Origin: Bacteroidota bacterium
GTDB lineage: Bacteria > Bacteroidota > Bacteroidia > Chitinophagales > Saprospiraceae
Reading direction: 5' to 3'
Assembly (NCBI GenBank): GCA_006226345.1
Contig: SBHD01000013.1
Coordinates: forward strand, 1-61,683
Length of the DNA stretch: 61,683 nt
Under the pieces are notes generated by a model. It did not search any database and had not been told where the DNA came from. It saw only the letters and a program-made list of their open reading frames with translations. Each line of letters starts with the position of its first letter. Position 1 is the stretch's first letter. This document shows positions 26,757-36,098 of the stretch, in pieces. Both the position numbers and the translations under genes were made by a program.

Positions 26757-27731
26757 ATGCTGCAACGTTTGTTTCAAAAATATACAGGATTGCTCCGGAG
26801 CCTGAAGGTAGTTTACATCATCAACAACCTGCTGAATATCCGGCATCTCCGCCGGAACAAGGCGCTTTACCGGCAACTCAACCTGCATAAAAGCATTATC
26901 AGCCCGCTCGGAAGCGCTGACTTTTCACCACACCATCCGGACATTCCCTGGCTCGACCGTCCCGATGCCCTTCCACAACTCGAACAGCATCCGGACTTCC
27001 AGGCGATGCCCGCCGATATGCAGGCCAACATCCGGCAGTTTGTAACTTCCGGATACCTGGTACTGAAAAACTTTTACGGTCCGGAGGATACCCGGGCACT
27101 GAATTTGGAAATGGACCGCCTGCTGAATTCCGGCAAAACAGATTTTAATTATACCGGCCGCAAGATCTTCAACCTGCAGGAGCAAAGCGCGCTGGCCAAT
27201 GAACGTTTCTTTCGGCATCCGGAACTCCTCCGCCTCCTTTCTTTTCTGCTTGGCAAACCGGTTATTCCTTTTCAATCCCTGGGTTTTATCCAGGGCAGCG
27301 AACAACGGGCCCATTCCGACTCCATCCACATGACAACGGAACCACCAGGCTACCTGATCGCTACCTGGACAGCACTGGAAGACTGTACGGAAGATGCCGG
27401 GGCCCTGTTCTATTATCCGGGCAGCCACCGGTTACCCTACATCATGACCACAGATTACGATTCCGGCAATACCCCGTTTACCATCGGGCAAAACAGCAAC
27501 CGCCGTTATGAAGACAAGGTAGAAACTCTGATCGCAGCGCACGGGCTGGAGAAAAAAACGTTCCTGGCCAAACGCGGCGACGTGTTGATCTGGCATGCCA
27601 ACCTGTTACACGGAGGCGGACCGATCCGGAAATCCGGCGCTACCCGCCGCAGCTTTGTATGCCACTATTTTGCGGAAAGCGTACTGTGTTACCATGAAAT
27701 GTCCCAACGTCCGGCGATTATCCGTTCCTGA
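26757..27731 (+). CDS. Phytanoyl-CoA dioxygenase (PhyH) family protein
   Basis: The 324-residue product has the Fe(II)/2-oxoglutarate oxygenase core: the HxD metal motif in RAHSDSIHM, the distal His in LLHGGGPI, and the 2-oxoglutarate-binding Arg in SGATRRS. An N-terminal basic helical part (1-45) precedes the fold. Such enzymes hydroxylate small molecules or lipids; the substrate cannot be told. No biosynthetic neighbours are present to help. Confidence 0.85.
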   Translation: MLQRLFQKYTGLLRSLKVVYIINNLLNIRHLRRNKALYRQLNLHKSIISPLGSADFSPHHPDIPWLDRPDALPQLEQHPDFQAMPADMQANIRQFVTSGYLVLKNFYGPEDTRALNLEMDRLLNSGKTDFNYTGRKIFNLQEQSALANERFFRHPELLRLLSFLLGKPVIPFQSLGFIQGSEQRAHSDSIHMTTEPPGYLIATWTALEDCTEDAGALFYYPGSHRLPYIMTTDYDSGNTPFTIGQNSNRRYEDKVETLIAAHGLEKKTFLAKRGDVLIWHANLLHGGGPIRKSGATRRSFVCHYFAESVLCYHEMSQRPAIIRS

Positions 27732-27873
27732 AGCCTGAAGTCCGGGCATATCGAGATGTCCGGTATGTGGCCATTCCGCAATTAAAACCCCGTCCGGTTA
27801 AAACATTCCGGTAAAAAAGGACGTTTTGTCCCGGAAAATACGGCCCGCCGGCGCAGTATGGCCAAATCCTGCC

Positions 27874-27881
27874 TACCTTTG
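27874..27881 (+). promoter_or_regulatory. -7 promoter element TACCTTTG
   Basis: Matches TAnnTTTG, 77 nt upstream of the DUF6089 ATG. It lies inside the N-terminal extension claimed by the ORF track (start 27826), so that extension is not translated. Confidence 0.6.
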
Positions 27882-27957
27882 CGCGCGTTTTTTAATAAAA
27901 AAGCACTCCAACCGAGATCGTTTTCAGGCAATCCGGCTGGAGGACAATTTCCGACAC

Positions 27958-28776
27958 ATGAACCGAATTCGACTTTGTGCCCTGTTCTGTAGTTTGTTTC
28001 TGCTACTATCCGGTACCGCATTTGCCCAAATGAAAGGTTGGGAACTGGGCGGCTGGGCTGGCGCATCCAACTATTTTGGCGACCTGAACACCAATTACCG
28101 GGTGAACCGGGCACATTTTGCCGGTGGCTTACTGACCCGGTACAATTTTAACGAACGGCTGGCGATTCGTTTTGGAGCCAGCTATGGCCGGATCAGCGCA
28201 ACCGATGCCGATTCCAGGAATATTTACGAACAACGTCGGAACTTATCGTTCCGAAGTGATATTGTAGACGGCGCCATGCTGCTGGAGTTTAACTTCCTAC
28301 CCTATATGCACGGCCACCGCGAATATTTTTACACACCATATGTTTTTGCCGGTCCGGCCATCTTCTATTATCAGCCACAGGCTGAATTGGATGGGGTCTG
28401 GTATAATCTGCCTGAATTAGGGACGGAAGGTCAGTTTCGGGGAGATGAGTACAGCACCACCCAGGGAGCAATAGCCTATGGTCTGGGCTTTAAGGTGGAC
28501 TTTTCCTATCGCTGGAGCATGACCGTAGAACTTAGTGCCCGCAGTGTATTCACCGATTACCTGGATGATGTCAGCGGTGTATATGCTGATTGGCGGGACA
28601 TACGGTCCCTGCGCGGCGACATTGCCGCTCAGCTGGCTGACCGGTCCGGTGAACCCCAGATCGGTGAGCCCGGCCGCCAACGCGGCAACGGTAAAAACAA
28701 CGATATGTATGCCTTCCTGGGCGTCAGTATCCAGTACTATTTCGGGGAGATCCGCTGCCCATCCTACAACCGGTAA
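27958..28776 (+). CDS. DUF6089-like outer-membrane beta-barrel protein
   Basis: The 272-residue product begins with a signal peptide (MNRIRLCALFCSLFLLLSGTAFAQ), then the motif WELGGWAGASNYFGDLNTN typical of the Bacteroidota DUF6089 family. Alternating strands and aromatic-rich turns (YFYTPYVFAGPAIFYYQPQ) support an eight-stranded-type barrel; it ends FLGVSIQYYFGEIRCPSYNR. The function of this family is not known. It converges with the EF-G paralogue gene. Confidence 0.82.
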   Translation: MNRIRLCALFCSLFLLLSGTAFAQMKGWELGGWAGASNYFGDLNTNYRVNRAHFAGGLLTRYNFNERLAIRFGASYGRISATDADSRNIYEQRRNLSFRSDIVDGAMLLEFNFLPYMHGHREYFYTPYVFAGPAIFYYQPQAELDGVWYNLPELGTEGQFRGDEYSTTQGAIAYGLGFKVDFSYRWSMTVELSARSVFTDYLDDVSGVYADWRDIRSLRGDIAAQLADRSGEPQIGEPGRQRGNGKNNDMYAFLGVSIQYYFGEIRCPSYNR

Positions 28777-28815
28777 GGGGAATTATATAACCACGTTTTC
28801 CGGCACTGCACCTGA

Positions 28816-30960
28816 TCATGGAGCAGGGGGCCGGATATGTCCGCGTACCCGGTCGATCACGGCCTGTGCGACCGGGTCAGGTGCCGGTGCATAGTGCGAG
28901 AAAGTCAGATTGGCGACCGCGCGCCCGGTGGTCAGAGTACGGAGGTCCGTCACATAACCAAACAATCCGGATAGCGGCACTTCTGCCTGTATGGCCACCG
29001 CATCGCCACTCCGGCTTTCCTGTCCCTGCGGCACGCCCCTGCGGCGGTTGAGGTCGCTCAGAACGGCGCCGATGAATTCGGATGGGGTAACGACCTCTAC
29101 TTTCATGACCGGCTCCAGCAGCCTGGGGTCGCATTTGGGCGCTGCTGACCGGTAACCCAATACGGCACAACGCTCGAAGGCAGGGGGTTTGGAATCCGTT
29201 GGATGCATCTGCCCGCCAGTAACGCGTACCTTCATCGATTCCAGGCTGTAACCCGCCAGTACGCCATTATTCAGCATGGAAGAAAAGGCTGCCCGGATCG
29301 GCTCGCGGTAAGCGGCATCCACAGCGTCATTCTGTACGGCCCATTCGAATTGCATGCGCGATTTACCACTGATGAAGGCTTCACTGGAATGAAATTCAGC
29401 ATCCGTCGGGCCAAGTTCAAACTCCAGTTCGGCAAACAAATGGGTGGTACCGTATTGTGCATCGAGGCACTCCCGGTGCCGGGTGGTGGTGGTCAGCGCC
29501 TCCTTGTAGTTTACCTGTGGCCGGCCTTTATTCACGGCTACGCCAAATTCGCGTTCCAGCCGGGATAATATGATCTCCAGATGCAACTCCCCCATCCCAC
29601 TTACGATCGTCTGATTGGTCTCCGGGTTGAAGGCCACCCGAAAAGTCGGGTCTTCTTCAGCCAGTCGTTCCAGGGCCTGGTTGAGATTGTCCAGATCATG
29701 CTGTGTTTTGGGTTCGATGGCCAGACTTATCACCGGCTCAGGAAACACCATCGACTCCAGCAAGACGGGACTCTCCGGTGTACAAAGCGTATCACCGGTA
29801 CGGACCTGTTGAAGTCCTACTGCTGCCAGGATGTCACCAGCCCGGGCCTCCCGTATAGTCGTTGGTTTGTTTGCATGCATCAGGTACATCCGGGTGATCC
29901 GTTCTTTGTTTCCGGTACGGACGTTTAAAACCTGGTTTCCGGCTTCTACCCGGCCGGAGTAGATGCGTAAAAACGACAAATGTCCGACAAACGGATCGGC
30001 TACGATCTTAAATACCAGGGCACAGAACGGAGCAGAGGGATCCGGTTTTCGCAATACTTGCTCGCCGGTACGGGGGTGCACACCTTTCACCGCATCCAGG
30101 TCTGCCGGTGCCGGCAAAAAACGACAAACGGCATCCAGGCAAGGCTGGACCCCCTTGTTTTTATATGCCGAGCCACAAAGTACCGGCACGATCTTTCCCG
30201 CACAAACAGCCTGCCGCAGTACCCGGTACAGTGCATTGGGGTCTACCGATCCAGGGTCCGACAGGTATTGCTCCAGCAAGGTTTCATCATACAGGCTGAT
30301 CTCTTCCAGCAACTGTCTACGTACCTTGTTCACCACCTCAACCAATTCAGGAGGCACAGGGGCTTCCCGAATCACCATACCCCGATCGGCTAAGTCCCAG
30401 AATAATGCTTTTTGCGTGATCAGGTCGATCACTCCCTCGAAGGTTTCCGCCTCCCCGACCGGCACCTGAAGGGGCAATGCATTGGCACCCAATTTGGTCC
30501 GGATATCCTGCACTACCTGGTTAAAGTCGGCACCCGGACGGTCCATTTTATTAATAAAGGCAATGCGCGGCACACCATAGCCATCGGCCAGCCGCCAGTT
30601 GGTTTCGGACTGAGGCTCCACACCATCCACGGCCGAGAAAATAAAGACCAGGCCGTCCAGTACCCGCAGGGAGCGGTTCACTTCTACAGTAAAGTCCACG
30701 TGCCCGGGTGTATCGATAATGTTAAGCCGAAAAGGCTGGCCGTCCAGATTCCAGTCGCATTGGGTGGCCGCAGAAGTAATAGTGATACCACGTTCCCGTT
30801 CCTGCTCCATCCAGTCCGTAACGGTGTTCCCTTCGTGCACTTCACCGATCTTATGGGTAACGCCACTGTAGAACAGCATGCGTTCCGTCATGGTCGTTTT
30901 ACCAGCGTCTATATGCGCCGCAATACCAATATTCCGGATGTGATCGAGCGGAAAGTCCAT
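28816..30960 (-). CDS. Elongation factor G paralogue with divergent domain IV
   Basis: The 714-residue protein has full EF-G length. All GTPase motifs are intact: [23 protein letters not shown] and CGSA. The G domain is nearly the same as in the neighbouring fusA. Domain V is well kept ([15 protein letters not shown]). Domain IV, which enters the decoding centre, differs: the KKQSGG motif of the neighbour is DAQYGTT here, and the IVGGAI segment is VQNDAV, while the tip His (QMHPTDSK) is retained. A terminator separates it from fusA, so it has its own transcription. It could be a specialised translocation, recycling or stress factor; Bacteroides has a described EF-G2 with unusual GTP needs, but membership in that group is untested. 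Confidence 0.92.
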   Translation of the reverse strand: MDFPLDHIRNIGIAAHIDAGKTTMTERMLFYSGVTHKIGEVHEGNTVTDWMEQERERGITITSAATQCDWNLDGQPFRLNIIDTPGHVDFTVEVNRSLRVLDGLVFIFSAVDGVEPQSETNWRLADGYGVPRIAFINKMDRPGADFNQVVQDIRTKLGANALPLQVPVGEAETFEGVIDLITQKALFWDLADRGMVIREAPVPPELVEVVNKVRRQLLEEISLYDETLLEQYLSDPGSVDPNALYRVLRQAVCAGKIVPVLCGSAYKNKGVQPCLDAVCRFLPAPADLDAVKGVHPRTGEQVLRKPDPSAPFCALVFKIVADPFVGHLSFLRIYSGRVEAGNQVLNVRTGNKERITRMYLMHANKPTTIREARAGDILAAVGLQQVRTGDTLCTPESPVLLESMVFPEPVISLAIEPKTQHDLDNLNQALERLAEEDPTFRVAFNPETNQTIVSGMGELHLEIILSRLEREFGVAVNKGRPQVNYKEALTTTTRHRECLDAQYGTTHLFAELEFELGPTDAEFHSSEAFISGKSRMQFEWAVQNDAVDAAYREPIRAAFSSMLNNGVLAGYSLESMKVRVTGGQMHPTDSKPPAFERCAVLGYRSAAPKCDPRLLEPVMKVEVVTPSEFIGAVLSDLNRRRGVPQGQESRSGDAVAIQAEVPLSGLFGYVTDLRTLTTGRAVANLTFSHYAPAPDPVAQAVIDRVRGHIRPPAP

Positions 30961-31070
30961 ACTCCAAACAAAGTATTTGTGGGTATAAAGGTATAAAACA
31001 GCAGGTTACTCATCTGGACTCAGGTCATTACCCCAAATGATTATCGTTAGGACGGGTGCTCGGAAAATAA

Positions 31071-31105
31071 AAAAGGCGACAACTGCCGGTTGGCCAGTTG
31101 TCGCC
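31071..31105 (-). terminator. fusA terminator
   Basis: GGCGACAACTG and CAGTTGTCGCC pair perfectly over 11 bp with a 9-nt loop; on the minus strand the stem is followed by TTTTTT. It uncouples the second EF-G gene from the str operon. Confidence 0.9.
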
Positions 31106-31134
31106 CTACTATGTAGAACGGAATCGTCCGTTTA

Positions 31135-33270
31135 TTATGCCTTCACGGTACCGCGGGCTTTCTCGATCACCTGCTTGGCTACGCTTTCCGGCGCAGCGGC
31201 GTAGTGGGAGAATTCCATGGTCGAAGAAGCACGACCTGAGGTCAGGGTACGCAGTGCCGTTACATAGCCGAACATTTCAGCGAGCGGCACATCAGCCTGA
31301 ATAGCAACAGCACCACCGGCACGCGGCTCCTGGCCTTTCGGCATACCGCGGCGACGGTTGAGGTCGCCGATAACCGGGCCAACGTACTCTTCCGGCGTGA
31401 TCACTTCCAGTTTCATAACCGGCTCCATGATCTGCGGGCCACATTTTGGAGCAGCAGAGCGGAAGCCGTCTTTTGCACAAAGTTCAAATGCGATCGGCTT
31501 GGAGTCCACTGCGTGCATCGATCCATCGAAAACGCGCACTTTCATCGAGTCGATGTTGTAACCGGCCAGCACACCATTTTTCATCATCTGGTTGAAGCCG
31601 TCCGTGATCGGTTTCATGTAGTTCTTGTCGATGGCGCCACCAACAATACCCCAAATGAACTGCATCTTGGTCTTGCCGTTTTTGTAGTCTTCGCTTTCCA
31701 GGAAATCCGCATCGGCAGGACCGATTTCGAATTCCATATCGGCGAACAGACCGGCACCACCCGATTGCTTCTTCAGGCGCTCGCGGTGCGTAACCGTTGT
31801 CGTGAGAGCCTCTTTGTAGTTTACCTGCGGTGCACCCTGGTTACATTCCACCTTGAATTCACGGCGAAGGCGGTCTACAATGATCTCCAGGTGCAGCTCA
31901 CCCATACCGGAAATAACCGTCTGGTTGGTATCCTCGTCAAAACGTACCCGGAAGGTCGGGTCTTCTTCAGCGAGTTTGTTCAGCGCCATACCCAGTTTAT
32001 CCAGGTCTTTTTGCGTCTTGGGTTCGATCGCCAAACCGATCACCGGCTCGGGAAAGACCATGCTTTCAAGTACGATCGGGTGGTTCAGGTCACTCAGGGT
32101 ATCACCTGTGCGGATATCCTTAAAACCAACCACAGCGGCGATATCACCGGCCTCTACGTGCTCGATCGGGTTTTGCTGCTTGGCGTGCATCTGGTACATC
32201 CGGCTGATCCGCTCCTTGTCACCGGTACGGGTGTTGAGGATGTACGAACCGGCATCCAGACGGCCCGAGTACGTGCGGATAAAGCACAGGCGACCAACAA
32301 ACGGGTCCGTGGCGATCTTGAACGCCAGGGCGCAGAACGGATCGTCAACCGTAGGCTTACGGGTGATCTCTTCGTCGGTTTTAGGGTTGGTACCTTTTAC
32401 AGCATCCACATCTACCGGAGACGGCAGGTAGTAGCAAACAGCGTCCAGACAAGCCTGTACACCTTTGTTCTTATATGCGGAGCCACACATCACCGGCGTC
32501 ATCTTCATATCGCAAACAGCCGAACGGATGGCTGCGCGCATTTCTTCCACTGTGATGGAGTCCGGATCATCGAAGAATTTTTCGAGCAGGGTATCATCGT
32601 AGGTAGCGATCTCCTCGATGAGTTTCTGACGGTAGTCGTTCACTGTTTCGGTCAGGTCAGCCGGAATAGCCACTTCTTCATAGGTCATACCCATGTCGTG
32701 TTCATTCCAGATGATAGCTTTACCGGTAACCAGATCAACCACACCTTTAAAGTTCTCTTCATTGCCGATCGGCACCTGAAGCGGAACGGCGTTGGCGCCC
32801 AGTTTCTCCTGCATGTCTTTTACACAGGCAAAGAAGTCGGCACCTGTACGGTCCATTTTATTAACGAAGCCGATACGCGGCACTTTGTAGTTATCAGCCA
32901 GACGCCAGTTGGTTTCAGACTGCGGTTCCACACCGTCTACAGCGGAGAAGAGGAATACCAGCCCGTCCAGTACGCGCAGCGAACGGTTAACTTCCACCGT
33001 AAAGTCTACGTGACCGGGCGTATCGATGATATTGAAATCATATTGCTTGTCCTCAACTTTCCAGATGCATTTAGTTGCAGCAGAAGTGATCGTAATACCA
33101 CGCTCCTGCTCCTGCTCCATCCAGTCCATGGTAGCAGCACCGTCATGCACTTCACCAATTTTGTGGGTTACACCGGTGTAATAGAGCACACGCTCGGTAG
33201 TCGTTGTTTTGCCGGCGTCGATGTGTGCGGCAATACCAATGTTTCGGGTGAACCGGAGGTCCTTTGCCAT
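31135..33270 (-). CDS. fusA: Elongation factor G
   Basis: The 711-residue product is canonical EF-G: GTPase motifs [27 protein letters not shown]; domain IV motifs [11 protein letters not shown] and SMHAVDSK; domain [17 protein letters not shown]. It drives tRNA-mRNA translocation and, with RRF, ribosome recycling. Position downstream of rpsL and rpsG marks it as the str-operon copy. The 358-bp gap to rpsG is long for a ribosomal operon, and may contain its own promoter. Confidence 0.97.
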   Translation of the reverse strand: MAKDLRFTRNIGIAAHIDAGKTTTTERVLYYTGVTHKIGEVHDGAATMDWMEQEQERGITITSAATKCIWKVEDKQYDFNIIDTPGHVDFTVEVNRSLRVLDGLVFLFSAVDGVEPQSETNWRLADNYKVPRIGFVNKMDRTGADFFACVKDMQEKLGANAVPLQVPIGNEENFKGVVDLVTGKAIIWNEHDMGMTYEEVAIPADLTETVNDYRQKLIEEIATYDDTLLEKFFDDPDSITVEEMRAAIRSAVCDMKMTPVMCGSAYKNKGVQACLDAVCYYLPSPVDVDAVKGTNPKTDEEITRKPTVDDPFCALAFKIATDPFVGRLCFIRTYSGRLDAGSYILNTRTGDKERISRMYQMHAKQQNPIEHVEAGDIAAVVGFKDIRTGDTLSDLNHPIVLESMVFPEPVIGLAIEPKTQKDLDKLGMALNKLAEEDPTFRVRFDEDTNQTVISGMGELHLEIIVDRLRREFKVECNQGAPQVNYKEALTTTVTHRERLKKQSGGAGLFADMEFEIGPADADFLESEDYKNGKTKMQFIWGIVGGAIDKNYMKPITDGFNQMMKNGVLAGYNIDSMKVRVFDGSMHAVDSKPIAFELCAKDGFRSAAPKCGPQIMEPVMKLEVITPEEYVGPVIGDLNRRRGMPKGQEPRAGGAVAIQADVPLAEMFGYVTALRTLTSGRASSTMEFSHYAAAPESVAKQVIEKARGTVKA

Positions 33271-33628
33271 TTTAATACGTAATTATTGAGTGATTTAGTT
33301 GTACCCGCCGGAGCCGGAGCAAAGGCGGGATATCTGTTAAATGTGTGATTGGTTTTTGTGGTATTAAAGGCCGTCTGGGGGTTATATTAAACCAGGATTA
33401 AGTTTGCGAACGGGCCTTGTGGATGAAAATTTTATTTCCAAGAATAAAACGCCTGATTAAATAGTTAAAATTTGGCGAAAAACAGTTTTGCTTTTTATAA
33501 GTTTTGAAAAATTAAATTGCGCAACTGCATTTTTTATTCTTAAAATAGCAAAACCGTCGAAAAAGACAGGCGGGTTATAAGGTGCGCCGGGCTTTTTCAA
33601 CGGTAGAGCATGCTTTTCGGTTCCGCGT
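33271..33628. other. Long rpsG-fusA intergenic region
   Basis: AT-rich, with no perfect TAnnTTTG box on the minus strand (nearest TATTCTTG, one mismatch). ORF 33457-33654 overlaps the rpsG 3' end in another frame and is not supported. It may carry a leader for fusA or regulatory RNA structure. Confidence 0.4.
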
Positions 33629-34102
33629 TTAGCCCCTGTACCGGTAGTGAGCAAAGGCGCGGTTCGATTCAGCCATTTTATGCGTGTCTTCGCGTTTCTT
33701 AACGGCGTTGCCTTCCCCTTTGCTGGCAGCGATTACCTCCGCAGCCAGTTTTTCGGCCATCCCCTTGCCAGCGCGGGCACGGGAATACTTGATGAGCCAT
33801 TTAATGCCGATCGAGATCTTCCGGTTGGCTGGCAGTTCGGTCGGGATCTGGAAGGTAGCACCACCAATCCGGCGGCTACGTACTTCCACTTGAGGCATAA
33901 CGTTGTTCAATGCCTTCTTCCAGGTGGCTAACTCGTCCTCGTTGGTGCGCTCCTTGACGATATCCATCGCATCGTAAAAGATACTGAACGCAACACTCTT
34001 CTTGCCCTCCCACATCATGTGGTTAACGAAACGTGTGACCATCGTATCGTTATACCGCGGATCGGGAGCCAATACTCGAGGTTTCGGTTTGTGTTTACGC
34101 AT
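33629..34102 (-). CDS. rpsG: 30S ribosomal protein S7
   Basis: The 157-residue product matches S7 throughout: the RNA-binding N-terminus (MRKHKPKPRVLAPDPRYND), VTRFVNHMMWEGKKSVA, VEVRSRRIGGATFQIP and the C-terminal helical part (REDTHKMAESNRAFAHYR). It binds the 3' major domain of 16S rRNA. The gene is 59 bp downstream of rpsL. Confidence 0.97.
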   Translation of the reverse strand: MRKHKPKPRVLAPDPRYNDTMVTRFVNHMMWEGKKSVAFSIFYDAMDIVKERTNEDELATWKKALNNVMPQVEVRSRRIGGATFQIPTELPANRKISIGIKWLIKYSRARAGKGMAEKLAAEVIAASKGEGNAVKKREDTHKMAESNRAFAHYRYRG

Positions 34103-34161
34103 TACTTATTTAAGTTAAATGTGAAGCGATTCATTCGCCCCACTGCTCATTGATAGTAAAA

Positions 34162-34536
34162 TTACTTCTTCGGGCGCTTGGTGCCGTAACGGCTGCGGCT
34201 TTGCTTACGGTCCGTAACACCGGCAGTATCCAGTGCGCCACGAACGATCGTGTAACGTACACCCGGCAGGTCTTTTACACGACCACCGCGCACCAGCACG
34301 ATGGAGTGTTCCTGCAGGTTGTGGCCCTCTCCCGGAATGTAGGCAATCACCTCGATGCCGTTGGTCATACGCACTTTTGCCACCTTGCGAAGCGCGGAAT
34401 TCGGCTTCTTCGGAGTAGTGGTGTATACACGTGTGCAAACACCCCGACGCTGCGGACAGGAGTTCAACGCACGGCTCTTACTTTTGTACTCCACTTTTTC
34501 GCGGCTCTTGCGCACCAGCTGATTAATGGTAGGCAT
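34162..34536 (-). CDS. rpsL: 30S ribosomal protein S12
   Basis: The 124-residue product is a standard S12 ([44 protein letters not shown]). The Lys residues in TPKKPNS and GRVKDLPG that are changed in streptomycin-resistant mutants are the wild-type form. First gene of the str operon, with a strong promoter 90 nt upstream. Confidence 0.97.
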   Translation of the reverse strand: MPTINQLVRKSREKVEYKSKSRALNSCPQRRGVCTRVYTTTPKKPNSALRKVAKVRMTNGIEVIAYIPGEGHNLQEHSIVLVRGGRVKDLPGVRYTIVRGALDTAGVTDRKQSRSRYGTKRPKK

Positions 34537-35068
34537 ACCTTCGTTTTAACTGTATTTTATTATAACTCGTTCAAAATCAATAAAGAAAGGACAAAATGTT
34601 TTTACCCTTCTTTAAAAGCGAACGCAAAGATACTTGTAGGACGGCGATATTTCCAAACCAGAGTGAAATTTTTATGGAATTCAGGGCGATTCAATACCAC
34701 ACTGCCGGGCTGGCACTTCTGACGGGGCTGCCAACCAGCCTCTTTTCCGGACCAGATAAGATGACCCGCTGAAAAAAATACACATTTCGCACATGGAAGC
34801 CACCCTTCAAAAAATAAAATATTGTTCGGCGATTCCCAAAATGACAACTAAAAGCACACGCCGTTCAGGGAAACAAAAACCGATTGTTTGGATTTCAAAA
34901 TCAAAACCATTGAATACAACAGCCATTTGGTTTTTCGTCAAAAAATTATTCCAAAAAATAGGCCCAGGATAAACTTATATTCTGTTTTTTTACAAATATT
35001 TTAAAAAACCGGAGTGGCCGTCGTGCTCCCGGCAACTGTTACATTACACCTTTATTTATTGCTGACCT
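34537..35068. other. rpsL-fabH divergent intergenic region
   Basis: About 530 bp. The left part holds the str promoter; the right part (34860-35068) is AT-rich with A/T runs and leads to fabH. I see no clean TAnnTTTG box for fabH. ORF 34602-34847 (-) crosses the str promoter and is rejected. Confidence 0.45.
34625..34657 (-). promoter_or_regulatory. str operon promoter (TTTG-N21-TATCTTTG)
   Basis: Minus strand: -33 TTTG (34654-34657) and -7 TATCTTTG (34625-34632) at 21-nt spacing, close to the Bacteroidota consensus. The leader to rpsL is about 80 nt. The sequence CTACAAGTATCTTTG is repeated exactly at the promoter of the gene at 36099-40046. Confidence 0.7.
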
Positions 35069-36040
35069 ATGCAGGCAAAAGTTACCGCCATTGGCACCTA
35101 TGTCCCCGAACGCATTGTTGACAACCAATACTTTGAATCCATTGTAGAAACTTCAGACGAGTGGATCGTAAGCCGGACTGGCATACACACCCGGCGTTTC
35201 GCTGCCGAAACCGAGTTCACTTCGCACCTCTGTACGGCTGCAGCACTCAACCTGGCCGAGGAAAACAACGTTACGCTTGACGATGTCGACTTCATTATCG
35301 TAGCCACCGTCACACCCGATCAGATCATGCCCAGTGTGGCCTCACAGGTACAGGACAAACTTGGCCTTACCCATGCTGGAGCCATCGACATCTCTGCCGC
35401 CTGCGCCGGCTTCGGCTATGGCGTTATACTGGCCCAGGGGCTCATTGCTGCCGGCACGCACCGCAAGGTTTTGGTATTTGGAGCGGAAACCCTGACGAAA
35501 TTCACCAACTACGAAGACCGGACCTCCTGTATTTTGTTTGGCGATGGCGCCGGTTGCGTACTGGTCGAAGCAGCCGAAAAAGGAAATATTTTGGCTGCCG
35601 TTGCCGGCAGCCAGGGCGACGGCGGAAAAGACCTGTACATCTCCGGAAAACGGAAACAGATCAACGGGCAGGATATCATTACCGACAATAAGATCCACCA
35701 AAACGGACGGGCCGTATTCAAATGGGCCGTCAATACCGTGTCCGCGCAAATGCCCGTACTGGCCCAACGCGCCAACCTGGAAATTAGTGACATCAACTGG
35801 TTTATCCCGCACAGCGCCAACATGCGGATCATCGAAGCCCTCTGCAACCAAACCGGCTTCCCAATTGAGAAAACACTAGAAAGCATATCGGTCTATGGCA
35901 ACACCTCCTCTGCCTCCATTCCGCTGGCGCTGCACCGCGGCATACGGGAAGGCAAGGTAAAAAAGGGAGATAAACTGATGTTGATAGGCTTCGGTGGCGG
36001 CCTGGTTTACGCCGGCATCGTGCTTGAATGGCCCGGATAA
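35069..36040 (+). CDS. fabH: Beta-ketoacyl-ACP synthase III
   Basis: The 323-residue product is a KAS III with the full catalytic triad: Cys in DISAACAGFGYG (near residue 112), His in WFIPHSANMRI and Asn in SVYGNTSSAS. It condenses acyl-CoA with malonyl-ACP to start fatty acid synthesis. It stands alone here, not next to plsX or rpmF, so it may be the housekeeping or an additional copy. Convergent with the sortilin-like gene; a 13-bp stem lies between. Confidence 0.93.
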   Translation: MQAKVTAIGTYVPERIVDNQYFESIVETSDEWIVSRTGIHTRRFAAETEFTSHLCTAAALNLAEENNVTLDDVDFIIVATVTPDQIMPSVASQVQDKLGLTHAGAIDISAACAGFGYGVILAQGLIAAGTHRKVLVFGAETLTKFTNYEDRTSCILFGDGAGCVLVEAAEKGNILAAVAGSQGDGGKDLYISGKRKQINGQDIITDNKIHQNGRAVFKWAVNTVSAQMPVLAQRANLEISDINWFIPHSANMRIIEALCNQTGFPIEKTLESISVYGNTSSASIPLALHRGIREGKVKKGDKLMLIGFGGGLVYAGIVLEWPG

Positions 36041-36046
36041 AACTAC

Positions 36047-36090
36047 TCCGGGCTCCTGGCAGCAAGCACAACTAATACCAGGAGCCCGGA
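36047..36090. terminator. Hairpin between convergent genes
   Basis: TCCGGGCTCCTGG and CCAGGAGCCCGGA pair perfectly over 13 bp with an 18-nt loop. It lacks a T-tract, so termination by this stem is likely but not certain. Confidence 0.65.
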
Positions 36091-36098
36091 TAGCACTG

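Noticed and set aside
31513-33282. 589-codon plus-strand ORF
   Set aside because: Antisense shadow of fusA.
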